Shown here in pieces: positions 16,036-24,580 of a stretch of 64,000 nucleotides of DNA. Below the pieces are notes generated by a model. The model was not told where the DNA came from. It ran no database searches and saw nothing but the letters and a program-made list of their open reading frames with translations. Positions within the stretch are counted from its first letter, which is position 1; every line of letters starts with the position of its first letter. Source of the stretch: Bog-473 sp963743785 (GTDB lineage: Bacteria > Actinomycetota > Acidimicrobiia > Acidimicrobiales > RAAP-2); NCBI GenBank assembly GCA_963743785.1, contig CAVURD010000028.1, positions 62,001-126,000 of the forward strand, in the 5' to 3' direction. Made by a program: the position numbers and the translations under genes.

Positions 16036-17217
16036 CTACGGATGAAGCACGATCTTCACTGCTCCGTCCTGCTTCTTCTGGAAGATTTCGTAAGCGTGAG
16101 GCGCGTCGGCAAGCGGGAGATGATGGGTTGCAAATGTATCGACTCCCAGAGGGTCGTCCTCAGTGAGCAGCGGCATGATGTCCTTCACCCACCGCAGCAC
16201 ATTGGCTTGGCCCATGCGCAGTTGTATCTGCTTGTCGAACATCGTGACCATTGGGAGTGGGTCAGCTGCGCCGCCATACACACCGATCAGGGAGATCGTG
16301 CCGCCCCGCCGCACGATATCGATAGCCGAGAGCAATGCCGCTAATCGATCTACACCGGCCACCTTGTTGAGCGGAGCGGCCAGAGCATCGGGCAACAGCC
16401 CGGTGACCGTCTGCAGTGCCTTGGCTACGGGTGACCCGTGCGCTTCCATTCCTACGGCGTCAATGACCGAATCCGATCCACGTCCGTCCGTTTTGTCTCG
16501 AATGAGTTCGCCTAGGTCGGCTTCCTGATCAGCGAAGTTGATCACTTCGATTCCCCTATCACGACTCCTCTGGAGGCGTCCGGGAACCATATCTACCGCG
16601 ATGACGCGTGCTCCATGGTGCTGGGCGATGCGAGCGGCCATGTCACCAATCGGACCCAGGCCCAAGATAACCACGGATCCCCCCTTAGGGATCCCCGCGT
16701 ACTCCACCGCTTGCCACGCGGTCGGCAGAACATCGGAGAGATAGACGAACCGGTCATCGGCTGGTCCTTCGGGGACCTTAATGTGCGTCGTCTGGGCCTG
16801 GGGTACCCGCAAAAATTCGGCCTGGCCACCTGGGACTTCGCCGTAGAGCTTGGAGAAACCAAAAAGCGCGGCACCTGTTCCTTGTTCTTTAACCTGAGTG
16901 GTTTCACATTGGCTGAAGAGCTTTTCATCACACATGAAGCAGTGACCACACGACATCTGAAAGGGAATAACGACTCTGTCGCCGGGCTTGATCGCGGTTA
17001 CTTCGGCACCGACTTCTTCCACGATTCCCATTGGTTCGTGACCGAGAATATCTCCCGATTCCATAAATGCCGTCAGCGTTTCATAGAGGTGTAGATCAGA
17101 ACCACAGATATTGGTGCTCGTAATCTTCACAATTGCATCTGTGGGTTCTTTGATCGAAGGGTCAGGCACCGTCTCCACACAGACGGTTCTTTTGCCCTGC
17201 CATGTGACTGCTTGCAT
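16036..17217 (-). CDS. zinc-dependent alcohol dehydrogenase
   Basis: A 393-residue medium-chain dehydrogenase. Catalytic zinc ligands are in NICGSDLHLYE and GHEPMGIVEEVG; the structural zinc site is CGHCFMCDEKLFSQC; the NAD(P) fold reads VVILGLGPIGDMAARIA. The overall shape fits the glutathione-independent formaldehyde dehydrogenase-like/threonine dehydrogenase-like group. The ATG at 17217 (GGAG upstream) begins the usual N-terminus MQAVTWQGKRTV. A SigB-type promoter lies 72 bases upstream, so a role in aldehyde or alcohol detoxification under stress is a fair guess. Confidence 0.88.
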   Translation of the reverse strand: MQAVTWQGKRTVCVETVPDPSIKEPTDAIVKITSTNICGSDLHLYETLTAFMESGDILGHEPMGIVEEVGAEVTAIKPGDRVVIPFQMSCGHCFMCDEKLFSQCETTQVKEQGTGAALFGFSKLYGEVPGGQAEFLRVPQAQTTHIKVPEGPADDRFVYLSDVLPTAWQAVEYAGIPKGGSVVILGLGPIGDMAARIAQHHGARVIAVDMVPGRLQRSRDRGIEVINFADQEADLGELIRDKTDGRGSDSVIDAVGMEAHGSPVAKALQTVTGLLPDALAAPLNKVAGVDRLAALLSAIDIVRRGGTISLIGVYGGAADPLPMVTMFDKQIQLRMGQANVLRWVKDIMPLLTEDDPLGVDTFATHHLPLADAPHAYEIFQKKQDGAVKIVLHP

Positions 17218-17288
17218 GCGCGGCTCCGTTTCGTTTTGGGCCTCGCAGCTGGACGGGTCGCTGCGTTGGAGATGAGGCCAAACCGTCC

Positions 17289-17314
17289 CTACCCTGCAAG
17301 GTTCGGGATCAAAC
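17289..17314 (-). promoter_or_regulatory. SigB/SigF-type promoter
   Basis: On the minus strand: GTTT (17311-17314), 16-base spacer, GGGTAG (17289-17294). It drives the alcohol dehydrogenase gene starting at 17217. Confidence 0.65.
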
Positions 17315-17890
17315 GGCTTGTTGGCAATTTGATGCTTGTATCTCCCTCCCAAGTCAAGCCGCCGCGGACTCAGTGATGGGTAAGAGTCTGCGAAAGAGGG
17401 ACGCGCATCGGTTACGGCGCCAGTAGGTCAATGGACGCTGCGTTGCTGATTCTTCACACAGCCTTTGCCTCTCGGCGCGTACTCGCATCTCTGCTCGCGG
17501 TTAGACGCGGCCGAGGGGTGCAAAAGAAGCATCGTTGTGGTCGAGAGGCACCCCCTTTGGCGGAGAAGAAGAGGGCCATCCGGCTGATGCGTCGGCTCCG
17601 CCAAGCTACTCGGCACAATCAGGGTGACGGGGGCAGCCGGTGCGGGCTGCTTGGGTCGAGCGAGCGCCACCATTGTCCAGCTTCACGCTTGCCTTGATAG
17701 CGGTCCAGCCTTGGGCGTGGCGATCCCTGGGCAGTTGGGTGCGTGCGACCAACGGACCCCCCCGCTGCTCCCGGGAGCCTCATTTCCCGTGTGAACGCCC
17801 TTTCTCGAGGGATATATTTGTACCAGTCCGGCTGGCCCATCCCGGCCGTAGTCGGACTCCGGGCGCCAAAGGAGTGGAAGGGGTTCGACA
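17315..17890. other. intergenic, nothing clear
   Basis: About 575 bases between the dehydrogenase promoter and the STAS gene with no supportable gene. A GGGTAA word at 17380-17385 has no matching -35 element. Confidence 0.45.
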
Positions 17891-18232
17891 ATGAAGTTGG
17901 AGAACAATCACTCCGATTCCGACTTCTCTGTGGTTCGAGTCAGCCATTCCGGTTCCAAAACGGCCATCGCCTTAGCGGGCGAACTTGACGTCGCCAGTGC
18001 TCCGACTCTTCAAGGATGTTTGTCGGAAGCGGCGGCAGCCGGGGCGGAGACAATAGAGGTCGATCTCGGGAGCCTCGCCTATATCGACTCAGCTGGACTG
18101 GGGGTCCTGGTGTCCGCGCACAAACGGTTCGAGTCATCGGGGGGCAGCCTCGTCATCAGGCAGCCGAATGAACGGGTTATGCGGATATTCACAGTCTCGG
18201 GATTGAGCAACTACTTGAACATCAAGAAGTAA
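17891..18232 (+). CDS. STAS anti-sigma factor antagonist
   Basis: A 113-residue SpoIIAA/RsbV-type STAS domain: AIALAGELDVASAPTL, then YIDSAGLGVLVSAHKRF with the phosphorylatable serine retained. AAGGGG lies 7 bases upstream of the ATG. It converges with an RsbW-like ATPase gene 50 bases away on the other strand, the natural partner in a sigma-factor partner switch. Closest relative in the window is 5317-5655; the 55 kb copy is more distant. Confidence 0.92.
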   Translation: MKLENNHSDSDFSVVRVSHSGSKTAIALAGELDVASAPTLQGCLSEAAAAGAETIEVDLGSLAYIDSAGLGVLVSAHKRFESSGGSLVIRQPNERVMRIFTVSGLSNYLNIKK

Positions 18233-18281
18233 GTCCGACAAATCAGTCTGAAGGTGGACCGTTCGAGTCCCATCCGGATTG

Positions 18282-18803
18282 CTAAATGGAGCCGCCGGCC
18301 CGGTCCCACGGCCCTGCTACGGCCATGACATAGCGGCCAGACTCAAGTCGGACACGCTCGGGGTCATGGCACGGGCAGGTTGAGTTGTACGGCCAATCGT
18401 TGGTGCTTAACCGGAACCACACTTGTTTTCCTTGCTCAAGGCCAACCACTCCCCATTCTTCGGCCAGAAGGTCAACTAAGAGCAGTCCTCGGCCGCCTTC
18501 GGCCAGAACTTGGTCTTTTGCCGTGATGGCCGTGCGGGCCCACTTCGGCTTCACAAATGGGGTCGAATGGGGATCGAAGTCCGTCACGCCGATTTCTAGG
18601 CTTCCCTCTCCCATCGCGACGACGAGCGCAAGGTCGGTTGACGCATGGCCAATGGCGTTGTTAACCAGTTCGCCCGTCAACAACTCGGCGTCTTCTTTGA
18701 GGGTCGGTAGCTGCCACCGGTCAAGAGTCTCCGACACCAGGTGGCGCGCCGCAGCGCTTGATGTCGGCATCCCGCCGAACTGGGCGTTCTCCACTCGGCA
18801 CAC
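18282..18803 (-). CDS. RsbW-like anti-sigma kinase/ATP-binding protein
   Basis: A 173-residue HATPase_c_2 protein. ELLTGELVNNAIGHA is the N-box that coordinates magnesium and ATP, VTDFDPHSTP fits the G1 box, and EGGRGLLLVDLLAEEWGV the G2 box. Such proteins phosphorylate STAS antagonists and sequester sigma factors. A GTG at 18803 preceded by GGGAGGAG is the best start; an upstream ATG at 18899 would add 32 residues of non-family sequence. The C-terminal 40 residues (CPCHDPERVRLESG) extend beyond the ATPase fold with a possible metal site. Convergent with a STAS gene. Confidence 0.85.
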   Translation of the reverse strand: MCRVENAQFGGMPTSSAAARHLVSETLDRWQLPTLKEDAELLTGELVNNAIGHASTDLALVVAMGEGSLEIGVTDFDPHSTPFVKPKWARTAITAKDQVLAEGGRGLLLVDLLAEEWGVVGLEQGKQVWFRLSTNDWPYNSTCPCHDPERVRLESGRYVMAVAGPWDRAGGSI

Positions 18804-19226
18804 GAACAAACTCCTCCCGCTCGATCCCAGCCATTCTGCCGTATTCGCCGCTCCAGCCTTGTGTTGTGCCCAGGAACAGAAAACCCAAACTTGTACCAAA
18901 GATTGGCAATGTCATTTCGTGGCAATGGTCATGCCTCATGCCGGTTGCGTCACCCGCTTTCTTAGATCTAAGGCCAAGCAAGGCGAACCGCACCCAATGT
19001 TTGGAGCTGTGTCTTGTCCCTTCGGGCAGTTGTCGGCCTCACCGATGAGATTCCCGCCTTCTTCTGGAGCCCACGTTCATCTCATCTGATGGCGTTGCCT
19101 TCGACGGGGGGGTCAAATCAACAACAAGGCGGCCCAACCAAGATACCTGTGCGGTCACCGCCTCAGCGTGGAGCTAAGTCCAGGGCCAAGGTCGGTTGGC
19201 GGGAGACCGACGCATACCTCAGCGGT

Positions 19227-19631
19227 TCACTTGATCCGTGCTCCATAAGCCTGCAACGCTTCAACCAACGCATCACAATCGGCAACGGTAAGCGTGAGAT
19301 TCGGATGGCGAAGCCGACCGGTTGGTTCGCCACCACGGATCGGTCGGCGAAACGTTACGTAGACCCCACGCTCACCATTCGTGGCAAACGTCAACCCATG
19401 ATCGGCGAACGAGAGTCGAGCTGGCCCCGCTGTCTTGATGAAGTGATACGGACCGGTGACCTCGACGTGCTCAATGTTGGATAGGGCCGTATGAATCCTC
19501 CATGGGCCGAACATTGCGGTCATTTCAGACCCACTCACCCTCACGTTCGACGTCTGGGGCGTCACCCCGAACAATCGCGATAGTCGAAGGTATGCGGGCA
19601 CGAAGTTGAAGGGAAAGTACACGGGAGCCAT
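19227..19631 (-). CDS. conserved hypothetical protein
   Basis: A 134-residue protein with many short strands (FGPWRIHTALSNIEHVEVTGPY, ARLSFADHGLTFATNGERGVYVTFR, LTLTVADCDALVEALQ). The pattern of beta strands and a C-terminal helix suggests a PH-like fold, and I have seen the HTALSNI/GLTFATN blocks in other actinobacterial proteins of unknown function. A GGGTAT -10 box lies just upstream. No catalytic motif is visible. Confidence 0.6.
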   Translation of the reverse strand: MAPVYFPFNFVPAYLRLSRLFGVTPQTSNVRVSGSEMTAMFGPWRIHTALSNIEHVEVTGPYHFIKTAGPARLSFADHGLTFATNGERGVYVTFRRPIRGGEPTGRLRHPNLTLTVADCDALVEALQAYGARIK

Positions 19632-19640
19632 GGAGGAGCC

Positions 19641-19665
19641 ATACCCAGCGTTTTGTCGCCTAAGC
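19641..19665 (-). promoter_or_regulatory. SigB/SigF-like promoter, weaker -35
   Basis: Minus strand GCTT (19662-19665), 15-base spacer, GGGTAT (19641-19646), ending 10 bases before the ATG of 19227-19631. The -10 is perfect, the -35 has one mismatch. Confidence 0.4.
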
Positions 19666-19855
19666 CGACTGAGGGCTGCACCAAAGGGTTAGGACACCTC
19701 CCTTCGGCCATGTGGCAGTTGGAAGCATCTGGATCACCTGGGCCCGTCACAATCAACGCACCTTGACCGCTTGAGGCTGCGGTCAGCCCAGGATGTCCGG
19801 CGCCAAGCGAATATTTGTGGGCGTGGGATCTCGGAGATTGGGGTAAGTCAGCCAG

Positions 19856-20290
19856 ATGGCCATGAATCGTCGTAATCTCCCATGTTCACCAGAGCAAGTG
19901 TGGAGCGTCCTGTCGGACGGTAGGCGATACGCCGATTGGGTGGTCGGGACAAAACGGGTGCGAACCGTGGACGCCAGCTGGCCAGCCATCGGGTCAAAGT
20001 TTCGACACACCGTTGGTGTACGGCCGCTCTACCTGCACGATGAGACTGCTGTACTCGAATGCGTTGCTGGCGAGCGCTTGGTTCTTGAGGCTCGCTTTCG
20101 ACCGTTTGGACGAGCACGGGTCGAGGTGCGTCTGCAACCCTCGAAGATGGGGAGCGTGGTCGAGATGATTGAGGAACCCAGCTCCCCGAAAATCGCACGA
20201 ATGACGCGTCCGCTATGGGAGCCGCTTATCCATGTTCGCAACACCGAGGCGTTGCGGCGGCTGGAATCAACAGCCTGCCGAGCAGCCTGA
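19856..20290 (+). CDS. SRPBCC/polyketide-cyclase-like protein
   Basis: A 144-residue START-like protein: PEQVWSVLSDGRRYADWVVGTKRVRTVD at the N-terminus is the classic opening, and the alternating strands to the end form the hydrophobic cavity. These proteins bind or carry lipids and small hydrophobic molecules; no catalytic residues can be assigned. The next gene (hemerythrin-like) starts 9 bases after its stop, so they are an operon. Confidence 0.75.
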   Translation: MAMNRRNLPCSPEQVWSVLSDGRRYADWVVGTKRVRTVDASWPAIGSKFRHTVGVRPLYLHDETAVLECVAGERLVLEARFRPFGRARVEVRLQPSKMGSVVEMIEEPSSPKIARMTRPLWEPLIHVRNTEALRRLESTACRAA

Positions 20291-20299
20291 ATAGCTAAA

Positions 20300-20881
20300 A
20301 TGGAACGAGACACGGAGATTGTTCTGGGCCCACTGCACGGTGAGCGATTGCGAATTAATCGAATCGCCGACCGGTTGGATGTGACGGATGATTTAACAGA
20401 GCGGGCGGACCTCGCCAGTGAGTTGGTCAGATCGGTCTCCCGTTACGAAGATACTCTCGAACGAGTCCTGTTTCCGCGAATGGACGGATTGGCTAACGAG
20501 GAGCTGCGAGTGCAGCGCCATCACCTCCGAGAAGCGATGAGGCTCATCCACGAGCGGACCACCGGCATCGATCCCCGCAACGTACACGCCTCGGACGGTC
20601 AGACATTCGAGGACACGTTGAGCGACGCCGTAGCCACTCTGCGACGACTTCTGGCAGGCGAAGACCGACACATCGCATCTCTCATCGAGAGTCTCGATCC
20701 TGAAGGACGCAGCGAACTTGCCGAAGAGATCGCCAGCTCATTTCGGAGCGCTTCGGAACGGCCCGATCCTCCCCACACCGCTTTCGGCAGGTTCGTCAGC
20801 AATATGCGGATCAAACTGGACCACACATTCGAGGATGTGGCTACTCCCACTCACCCTGGATCTGACACCGTGGATGGCTGA
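20300..20881 (+). CDS. hemerythrin-like helical protein
   Basis: A 193-residue helical protein. LGPLHGERLRIN, VSRYEDTLERVLFPRM, RHHLREAMRLIHE and LAGEDRHIASLIESL space histidines and acidic residues as in HHE/hemerythrin cation-binding bundles, which hold a diiron site for oxygen or reactive species sensing or storage. The histidine set is incomplete compared with 41185-41838, so iron binding is likely but not assured. Cotranscribed with the SRPBCC gene. Confidence 0.65.
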   Translation: MERDTEIVLGPLHGERLRINRIADRLDVTDDLTERADLASELVRSVSRYEDTLERVLFPRMDGLANEELRVQRHHLREAMRLIHERTTGIDPRNVHASDGQTFEDTLSDAVATLRRLLAGEDRHIASLIESLDPEGRSELAEEIASSFRSASERPDPPHTAFGRFVSNMRIKLDHTFEDVATPTHPGSDTVDG

Positions 20882-20955
20882 GCAATATTCGGGAGCAACC
20901 TGAGCGGTCGAATCGAGATATGAAGGCCTTTGGTGCCGGTTCGAAGTCTTGCCCC

Positions 20956-22086
20956 TCAGCTCGTGGTCTCAATGGGGATGCGCAGCGCGGAATTGTCACA
21001 TCTCCATTGGAGGAGAATCTCGGCGGCAAAGCGGGCCTCGACCAGGGCGAGGGCCCGGGCCCCGAACAGAACATCGCCGGCCAGCTCCGGTTCCTGCCGC
21101 AGAAAATCGGCAATCATGACCTCGCTCGCGAGATACTGGTGTTCCGCGTCAGCCTCGACGTGGGTATCGTAAAACTGGCGTCCCCTAAGCGGTATGCCCA
21201 ATCGGCGCAATGCTTTGGAATATCGACCCATCGGGCCCACCGAGGTCATTTCAAATAAGGCGAGGTGGCCGACAAGGGCGCCTCGCAGACGACGGTGAAG
21301 AGCGAGGAACGATATGAGATTGACCGTCGCCAGCGTAAAGCCCGGAAGTTCATTTAGATACCGGTTTGGACGAGGATCGAGGCCGAGGGCGGTCATAGTC
21401 TCTGCAAACAGGGCGGAGTGCATTCTTGACCCGTCGCCATTGCCGTACTCGTCGGCTTGGATCTCCACCATCGTCGCCTTGGCCTGCCCCGAAATGCGGG
21501 GTATGGCCCAGGTGTGAGGATCTGCCTCTTTGAGCTGATAGGCAGATCGATGCTTGGCAAGTTCACGCATTTGATCGAGAGTGGCCTCTTCGCAGGCGAA
21601 CCTCGAGAGGGATGGGCCAGCCCTTTTGGCAGCCAATGCCCATAGCTCAGCGATGGTGTTTTTGGGCGAGTTGTCGACGGGCCCAACACCAGTTCGAAGA
21701 TCATCTTCGAACCTACGTTCGAGGAGCCGTCGCACCCTGAGGACCGATGGTTCCCACTCCCAGTCTGGATCGATCTGACTCCAGCCGAGGTAGTGCAGCT
21801 CGTAGCAGCAGTACAAGGCCAGATGGCGATCGTCTTCGCTCGCCGCATCGACATCTGGAACCCAGTGAAGGTCACGGGGAGCCTGGCGCAGAGCGGCGAA
21901 GAGAGTTTCGGTAATCTCACCCCGCGGTTCGGGCAATGGGGGAGCGGGTTGGGGTAAGACGTCGAGAAGGCGCCTAGTTAAAGGGAGAGGTCCCCCCATC
22001 TCCGAGCAGCGCTGGCGTGAATCGGTCAGGCGGACAGACACCCCGCTGAGGGCACCAGAGCTAGATTCGTCCACTCGCCTTGGCAT
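20956..22086 (-). CDS. iron-containing redox enzyme (heme-oxygenase-like fold)
   Basis: A 376-residue protein of the haem-oxygenase-like diiron group. YCCYELHYLGWSQIDPDWEWEP, QMRELAKHRSAYQLKEADPHTW and MVEIQADEYGNGDGSRMHSALF are typical blocks, and FYDTHVEADAEHQYLASEVM supplies the C-terminal His/Glu ligands. Members include N-oxygenases and oxidative decarboxylases; the substrate here is unknown. The start is ambiguous: ATG 22086 overlaps the glycosyltransferase end by 26 bases (translational coupling), ATG 21999 is the alternative. The overlap suggests the two act in one process. Confidence 0.75.
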   Translation of the reverse strand: MPRRVDESSSGALSGVSVRLTDSRQRCSEMGGPLPLTRRLLDVLPQPAPPLPEPRGEITETLFAALRQAPRDLHWVPDVDAASEDDRHLALYCCYELHYLGWSQIDPDWEWEPSVLRVRRLLERRFEDDLRTGVGPVDNSPKNTIAELWALAAKRAGPSLSRFACEEATLDQMRELAKHRSAYQLKEADPHTWAIPRISGQAKATMVEIQADEYGNGDGSRMHSALFAETMTALGLDPRPNRYLNELPGFTLATVNLISFLALHRRLRGALVGHLALFEMTSVGPMGRYSKALRRLGIPLRGRQFYDTHVEADAEHQYLASEVMIADFLRQEPELAGDVLFGARALALVEARFAAEILLQWRCDNSALRIPIETTS

Positions 22087-23236
22087 GGCCAGGCTGTACC
22101 CGCCGCAGGGCTTGCCAAACCCCGCTTTTACAGGTGAGCTGATGGGCCGGCATTGAGGCGACAGCCTGATGGCGCTCTCGGGCACTGAGCGCCGCTCGGC
22201 TGATGCGGATGTCCCGATATCTGATCCCGCCTCGCAACCGGGCGAAGAGCGCTGGCCAAACGCATACTGAGCGTTCGAGGGCCCAGAGCGGCGCGACGAG
22301 CGAGCACCGAAGCGGAAAGTAAGCGGTGGCCCCGTCCCGACGACGGCCCAACTCCGCGAGCACAGTGGTCGTCACGGCACCGATGCACACGGCTCGAACC
22401 AGGACGACCCAACGCCGCCTAAGTGCGAACTGCGAGAGCGTTGGGATGACGGCGAGAAAGGATACGAAGCGAACTGGACGGGCCAAGTCATCGTAGGCTT
22501 GGCGGATCCGCTGGTTGACGAAGTGATGGGTCGTTGGGGGGAGCCGACGCACAAACAGGTCAGATGCTACGAGTTGGCGCCCGCCAGCGGCCTCAATCGT
22601 CTTCACCAGTTCGAAATTCTCAAACATAACGTTGCCCGCGTAACCACCGGCCCCGACGAGCACACTACGCCGGATGGCGAGAGTGCCAGGCCAATCGCCA
22701 GCTGCCGCTCGATTGAGTAACGAGCGTCCCGAGTCCCACACGGCGTGCCACGGAAGCGGGGCGAAGTAGTTTTGGGGTCGAACCACGTCCGCCGAGTCAA
22801 GGCGCTCGACGAGGTCGAATAGTTCCGAACCGAAACGAACGTCGTCGTCAGCAATGACGATGCGGTCGTGAGTGGCGAGGCTCACTCCCGTTAGGACGTT
22901 ACCTACCTTTCCCATTGGGGTCGGAGTTCTGACCGAAACGTGAAGATGCTTCGACCAGCGCCGGTGGTTGACCTCAAAGGCGTTCGCTGGTGACCCGTCG
23001 ACCACAATCAATTCGCACTTCGCCCCAATGGTCGCTAAGTAGGCGTCAAACTCGGGATCCACCACAGGCTCGCGAGCGGCCAGGGGCAGTACGTAGCTGA
23101 AGGACGAGCTACCAACAGGGGGATTTTCGTCGTTCAGCTGTGATCTGGCATCATGGGACCACCGCCTCGAGGCTCTGAAATTTCGAGGGTCACTGCGTGA
23201 CCCACCGCCTCGGAAGGATGGCCTCATCGCCGACAT
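22061..23236 (-). CDS. family 2 glycosyltransferase with C-terminal membrane segments
   Basis: A 391-residue protein with a GT-A nucleotide-sugar fold: LIVVDGSPANAF, a variable central part and VIADDDVRFGS (the DxD metal site), then WDSGRSLLNRAAAGDWPGTLAIRRSVL. The C-terminal 130 residues include hydrophobic stretches (FVSFLAVIPTLSQFAL, WVVLVRAVCIGAVTTTVLAEL), suggesting membrane association. The promoter's -10 at 23250-23255 lies before the ATG at 23236, so the ATG at 23257 is too early. It overlaps the iron redox enzyme gene. The acceptor, perhaps a cell-envelope glycan or lipid, is not known. Confidence 0.75.
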   Translation of the reverse strand: MSAMRPSFRGGGSRSDPRNFRASRRWSHDARSQLNDENPPVGSSSFSYVLPLAAREPVVDPEFDAYLATIGAKCELIVVDGSPANAFEVNHRRWSKHLHVSVRTPTPMGKVGNVLTGVSLATHDRIVIADDDVRFGSELFDLVERLDSADVVRPQNYFAPLPWHAVWDSGRSLLNRAAAGDWPGTLAIRRSVLVGAGGYAGNVMFENFELVKTIEAAGGRQLVASDLFVRRLPPTTHHFVNQRIRQAYDDLARPVRFVSFLAVIPTLSQFALRRRWVVLVRAVCIGAVTTTVLAELGRRRDGATAYFPLRCSLVAPLWALERSVCVWPALFARLRGGIRYRDIRISRAALSARERHQAVASMPAHQLTCKSGVWQALRRVQPGHAKASGRI

Positions 23237-23249
23237 AGCCCTGGCGGTT

Positions 23250-23273
23250 ATACCCAAAGTGCCCCACCTGAAC
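23250..23273 (-). promoter_or_regulatory. SigB/SigF-type promoter
   Basis: Minus strand GTTC (23270-23273), 14-base spacer, GGGTAT (23250-23255). It is divergent from the promoter at 23378-23402 and serves the glycosyltransferase/iron redox enzyme pair. Confidence 0.55.
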
Positions 23274-23377
23274 CGCCGAACTGCCCGCCGCTTGGTCTGC
23301 GGCCGAGCCCTCTTCGTCGGGATGATTTGCGCAGATTTTCCGCCCTCCGACGTGGCGCGAATTAGTCCAGGCTTTGA

Positions 23378-23402
23378 GTTTGGCCGTTAGTTCAAGGGGT
23401 AA
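23378..23402 (+). promoter_or_regulatory. SigB/SigF-type promoter
   Basis: GTTT 23378-23381, 15-base spacer, GGGTAA 23397-23402; 33 bases before the first gene of the membrane-stress operon. Confidence 0.7.
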
Positions 23403-23435
23403 AGCGTATGGGCACCGAGGAGCAAGGAGGGTTCC

Positions 23436-24146
23436 ATGACAGTTCCAACCGACAATCTTTCGACACCAAATGGTGCAGCGAATACTGCGGAGTCCGCCTT
23501 GGAAAACGCCGGCCAAGAGGTGCCGAAGGTCGCCTCGACGGTGAAAGAGCAGGGATCGGCTACCGCTGCGGCGGTGCAGCAAGGCGGTCAAGTGATTGCC
23601 GATGAGGCCAAGGAGCAACTGAGTCAGTTGACCGAGCAGGCACAGCGCCAGCTTCATGAAGCGCTGGAACGAGCACAGCACGAGTTCAACGAAAGGGCGT
23701 CTGAGCAAACGGGGAAGGCCGCGCAGAATCTGCGCGGGCTGGCCGATGAGCTCCAGGCTCTCGTCGAGGGTCGAACGCAAGAGGCCCCCCGCGCGGTTGA
23801 CTATGTCGGTCAGGCGGCCCAACGGGCCAGTTACTACGCTGACCGTTTGGACACTGGGGGCTTCGCTGGGGCGGCGGAGGATCTCAGCCGTTTCGCTCGC
23901 CGCCGCCCGGGACTCTTTCTGCTGGGTGCCGTCGCTGCCGGCGTGGCCGCGGGTCGATTCGCCCGCGCCGCTCAAAAAGGTACTGACGGGGGATCAAAGC
24001 CACGGCCGAACCAGTTCCCTTCAGTGGCCGCCGGTCAGGGTGCACCGGCACTCTCTACGCCGTCCTCATCGGTTCCATCGGATTCCGAAGGCAGAGCCAA
24101 CGCTCTCACCTCCGAACCCGATCTGCCCGGACCCCTTCCGATCTGA
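23436..24146 (+). CDS. amphipathic-helix/membrane-tail protein
   Basis: A 236-residue alanine/glutamine/glutamate-rich protein. Residues 20-125 are long amphipathic helices with apolipoprotein/LEA-like heptads (VASTVKEQGSATAAAVQQGGQV, AKEQLSQLTEQAQRQLHEALERAQHE). A single hydrophobic segment follows (RRPGLFLLGAVAAGVAAGRFARA, about residue 160) and then a proline/serine tail. GGAGG lies 7 bases upstream of the ATG. The layout resembles ElaB/YqjD-type inner-membrane stress proteins. Its stop overlaps the next start, and a SigB-type promoter precedes it. Confidence 0.7.
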   Translation: MTVPTDNLSTPNGAANTAESALENAGQEVPKVASTVKEQGSATAAAVQQGGQVIADEAKEQLSQLTEQAQRQLHEALERAQHEFNERASEQTGKAAQNLRGLADELQALVEGRTQEAPRAVDYVGQAAQRASYYADRLDTGGFAGAAEDLSRFARRRPGLFLLGAVAAGVAAGRFARAAQKGTDGGSKPRPNQFPSVAAGQGAPALSTPSSSVPSDSEGRANALTSEPDLPGPLPI

Positions 24147-24580
24147 TGTCGGTCTCCGTACCGCCGCCAGAGGGGAACGCGGTGATGGCCCAGCCAGCGA
24201 TGGGTGAGAAGTCCCTGGGGCAACTTATGGGGGATGCCGTTTCGGAGATGGGCACTCTGATGCGCCAAGAGATCGCCTTGGCCAAAGTTGAGACCAAGGA
24301 AGAACTCTCCAAAGCGGGAAAGGCAGCCGGATTCATGGGTGGAGCGGCCCTCGCCGGCCACCTCGCCCTCGTTTTCCTCTCTTTGGCATTGGCGTGGCTC
24401 CTCAATCAAGCCATGAATCGAGCTCTCGCCTTCGCCCTCGTGGGACTCCTTTATGCCGTCACCGCCGGGCTCTTGGCCATGTCAGGTCGGCGACGGGCCC
24501 AATCGATCAATCCAGTACCCCAACAGACCGTCGAAACACTCAAGGAGGATGTCCAATGGGCCAAAGCGCAGAAGAGCTGA
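24146..24580 (+). CDS. phage holin family (holin-X) membrane protein
   Basis: A 144-residue protein with a cytosolic helix (LGQLMGDAVSEMGTLMRQEIALAKVETKEEL) followed by two transmembrane segments (AAGFMGGAALAGHLALVFLS, ALAFALVGLLYAVTAGLLAM). This is the actinobacterial holin-X/DUF1469 pattern, usually chromosomal envelope genes rather than prophage genes. Coupled to both neighbours by overlap. Role presumably in membrane remodelling under stress. Confidence 0.8.
   Translation: MSVSVPPPEGNAVMAQPAMGEKSLGQLMGDAVSEMGTLMRQEIALAKVETKEELSKAGKAAGFMGGAALAGHLALVFLSLALAWLLNQAMNRALAFALVGLLYAVTAGLLAMSGRRRAQSINPVPQQTVETLKEDVQWAKAQKS

Noticed and set aside
17374..17390. GGGTAA word on the plus strand
   Set aside because: No GTTT-like -35 at 14-17 bases and no gene for 500 bases.
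18240..18280. tRNA-like T-arm near the STAS gene (CGTTCGAGTCC)
   Set aside because: Only a 4-bp stem forms and the loop is out of register for a T-loop.
23190..23975. long minus-strand frame opposite the first gene of the membrane-stress operon
   Set aside because: It is the shadow of a codon-biased plus-strand gene and has no recognisable content.
24146..24580. holin gene as evidence of a prophage
   Set aside because: Holin-X/DUF3618/YihY is a chromosomal actinobacterial cassette; no phage structural or lysis genes are nearby.
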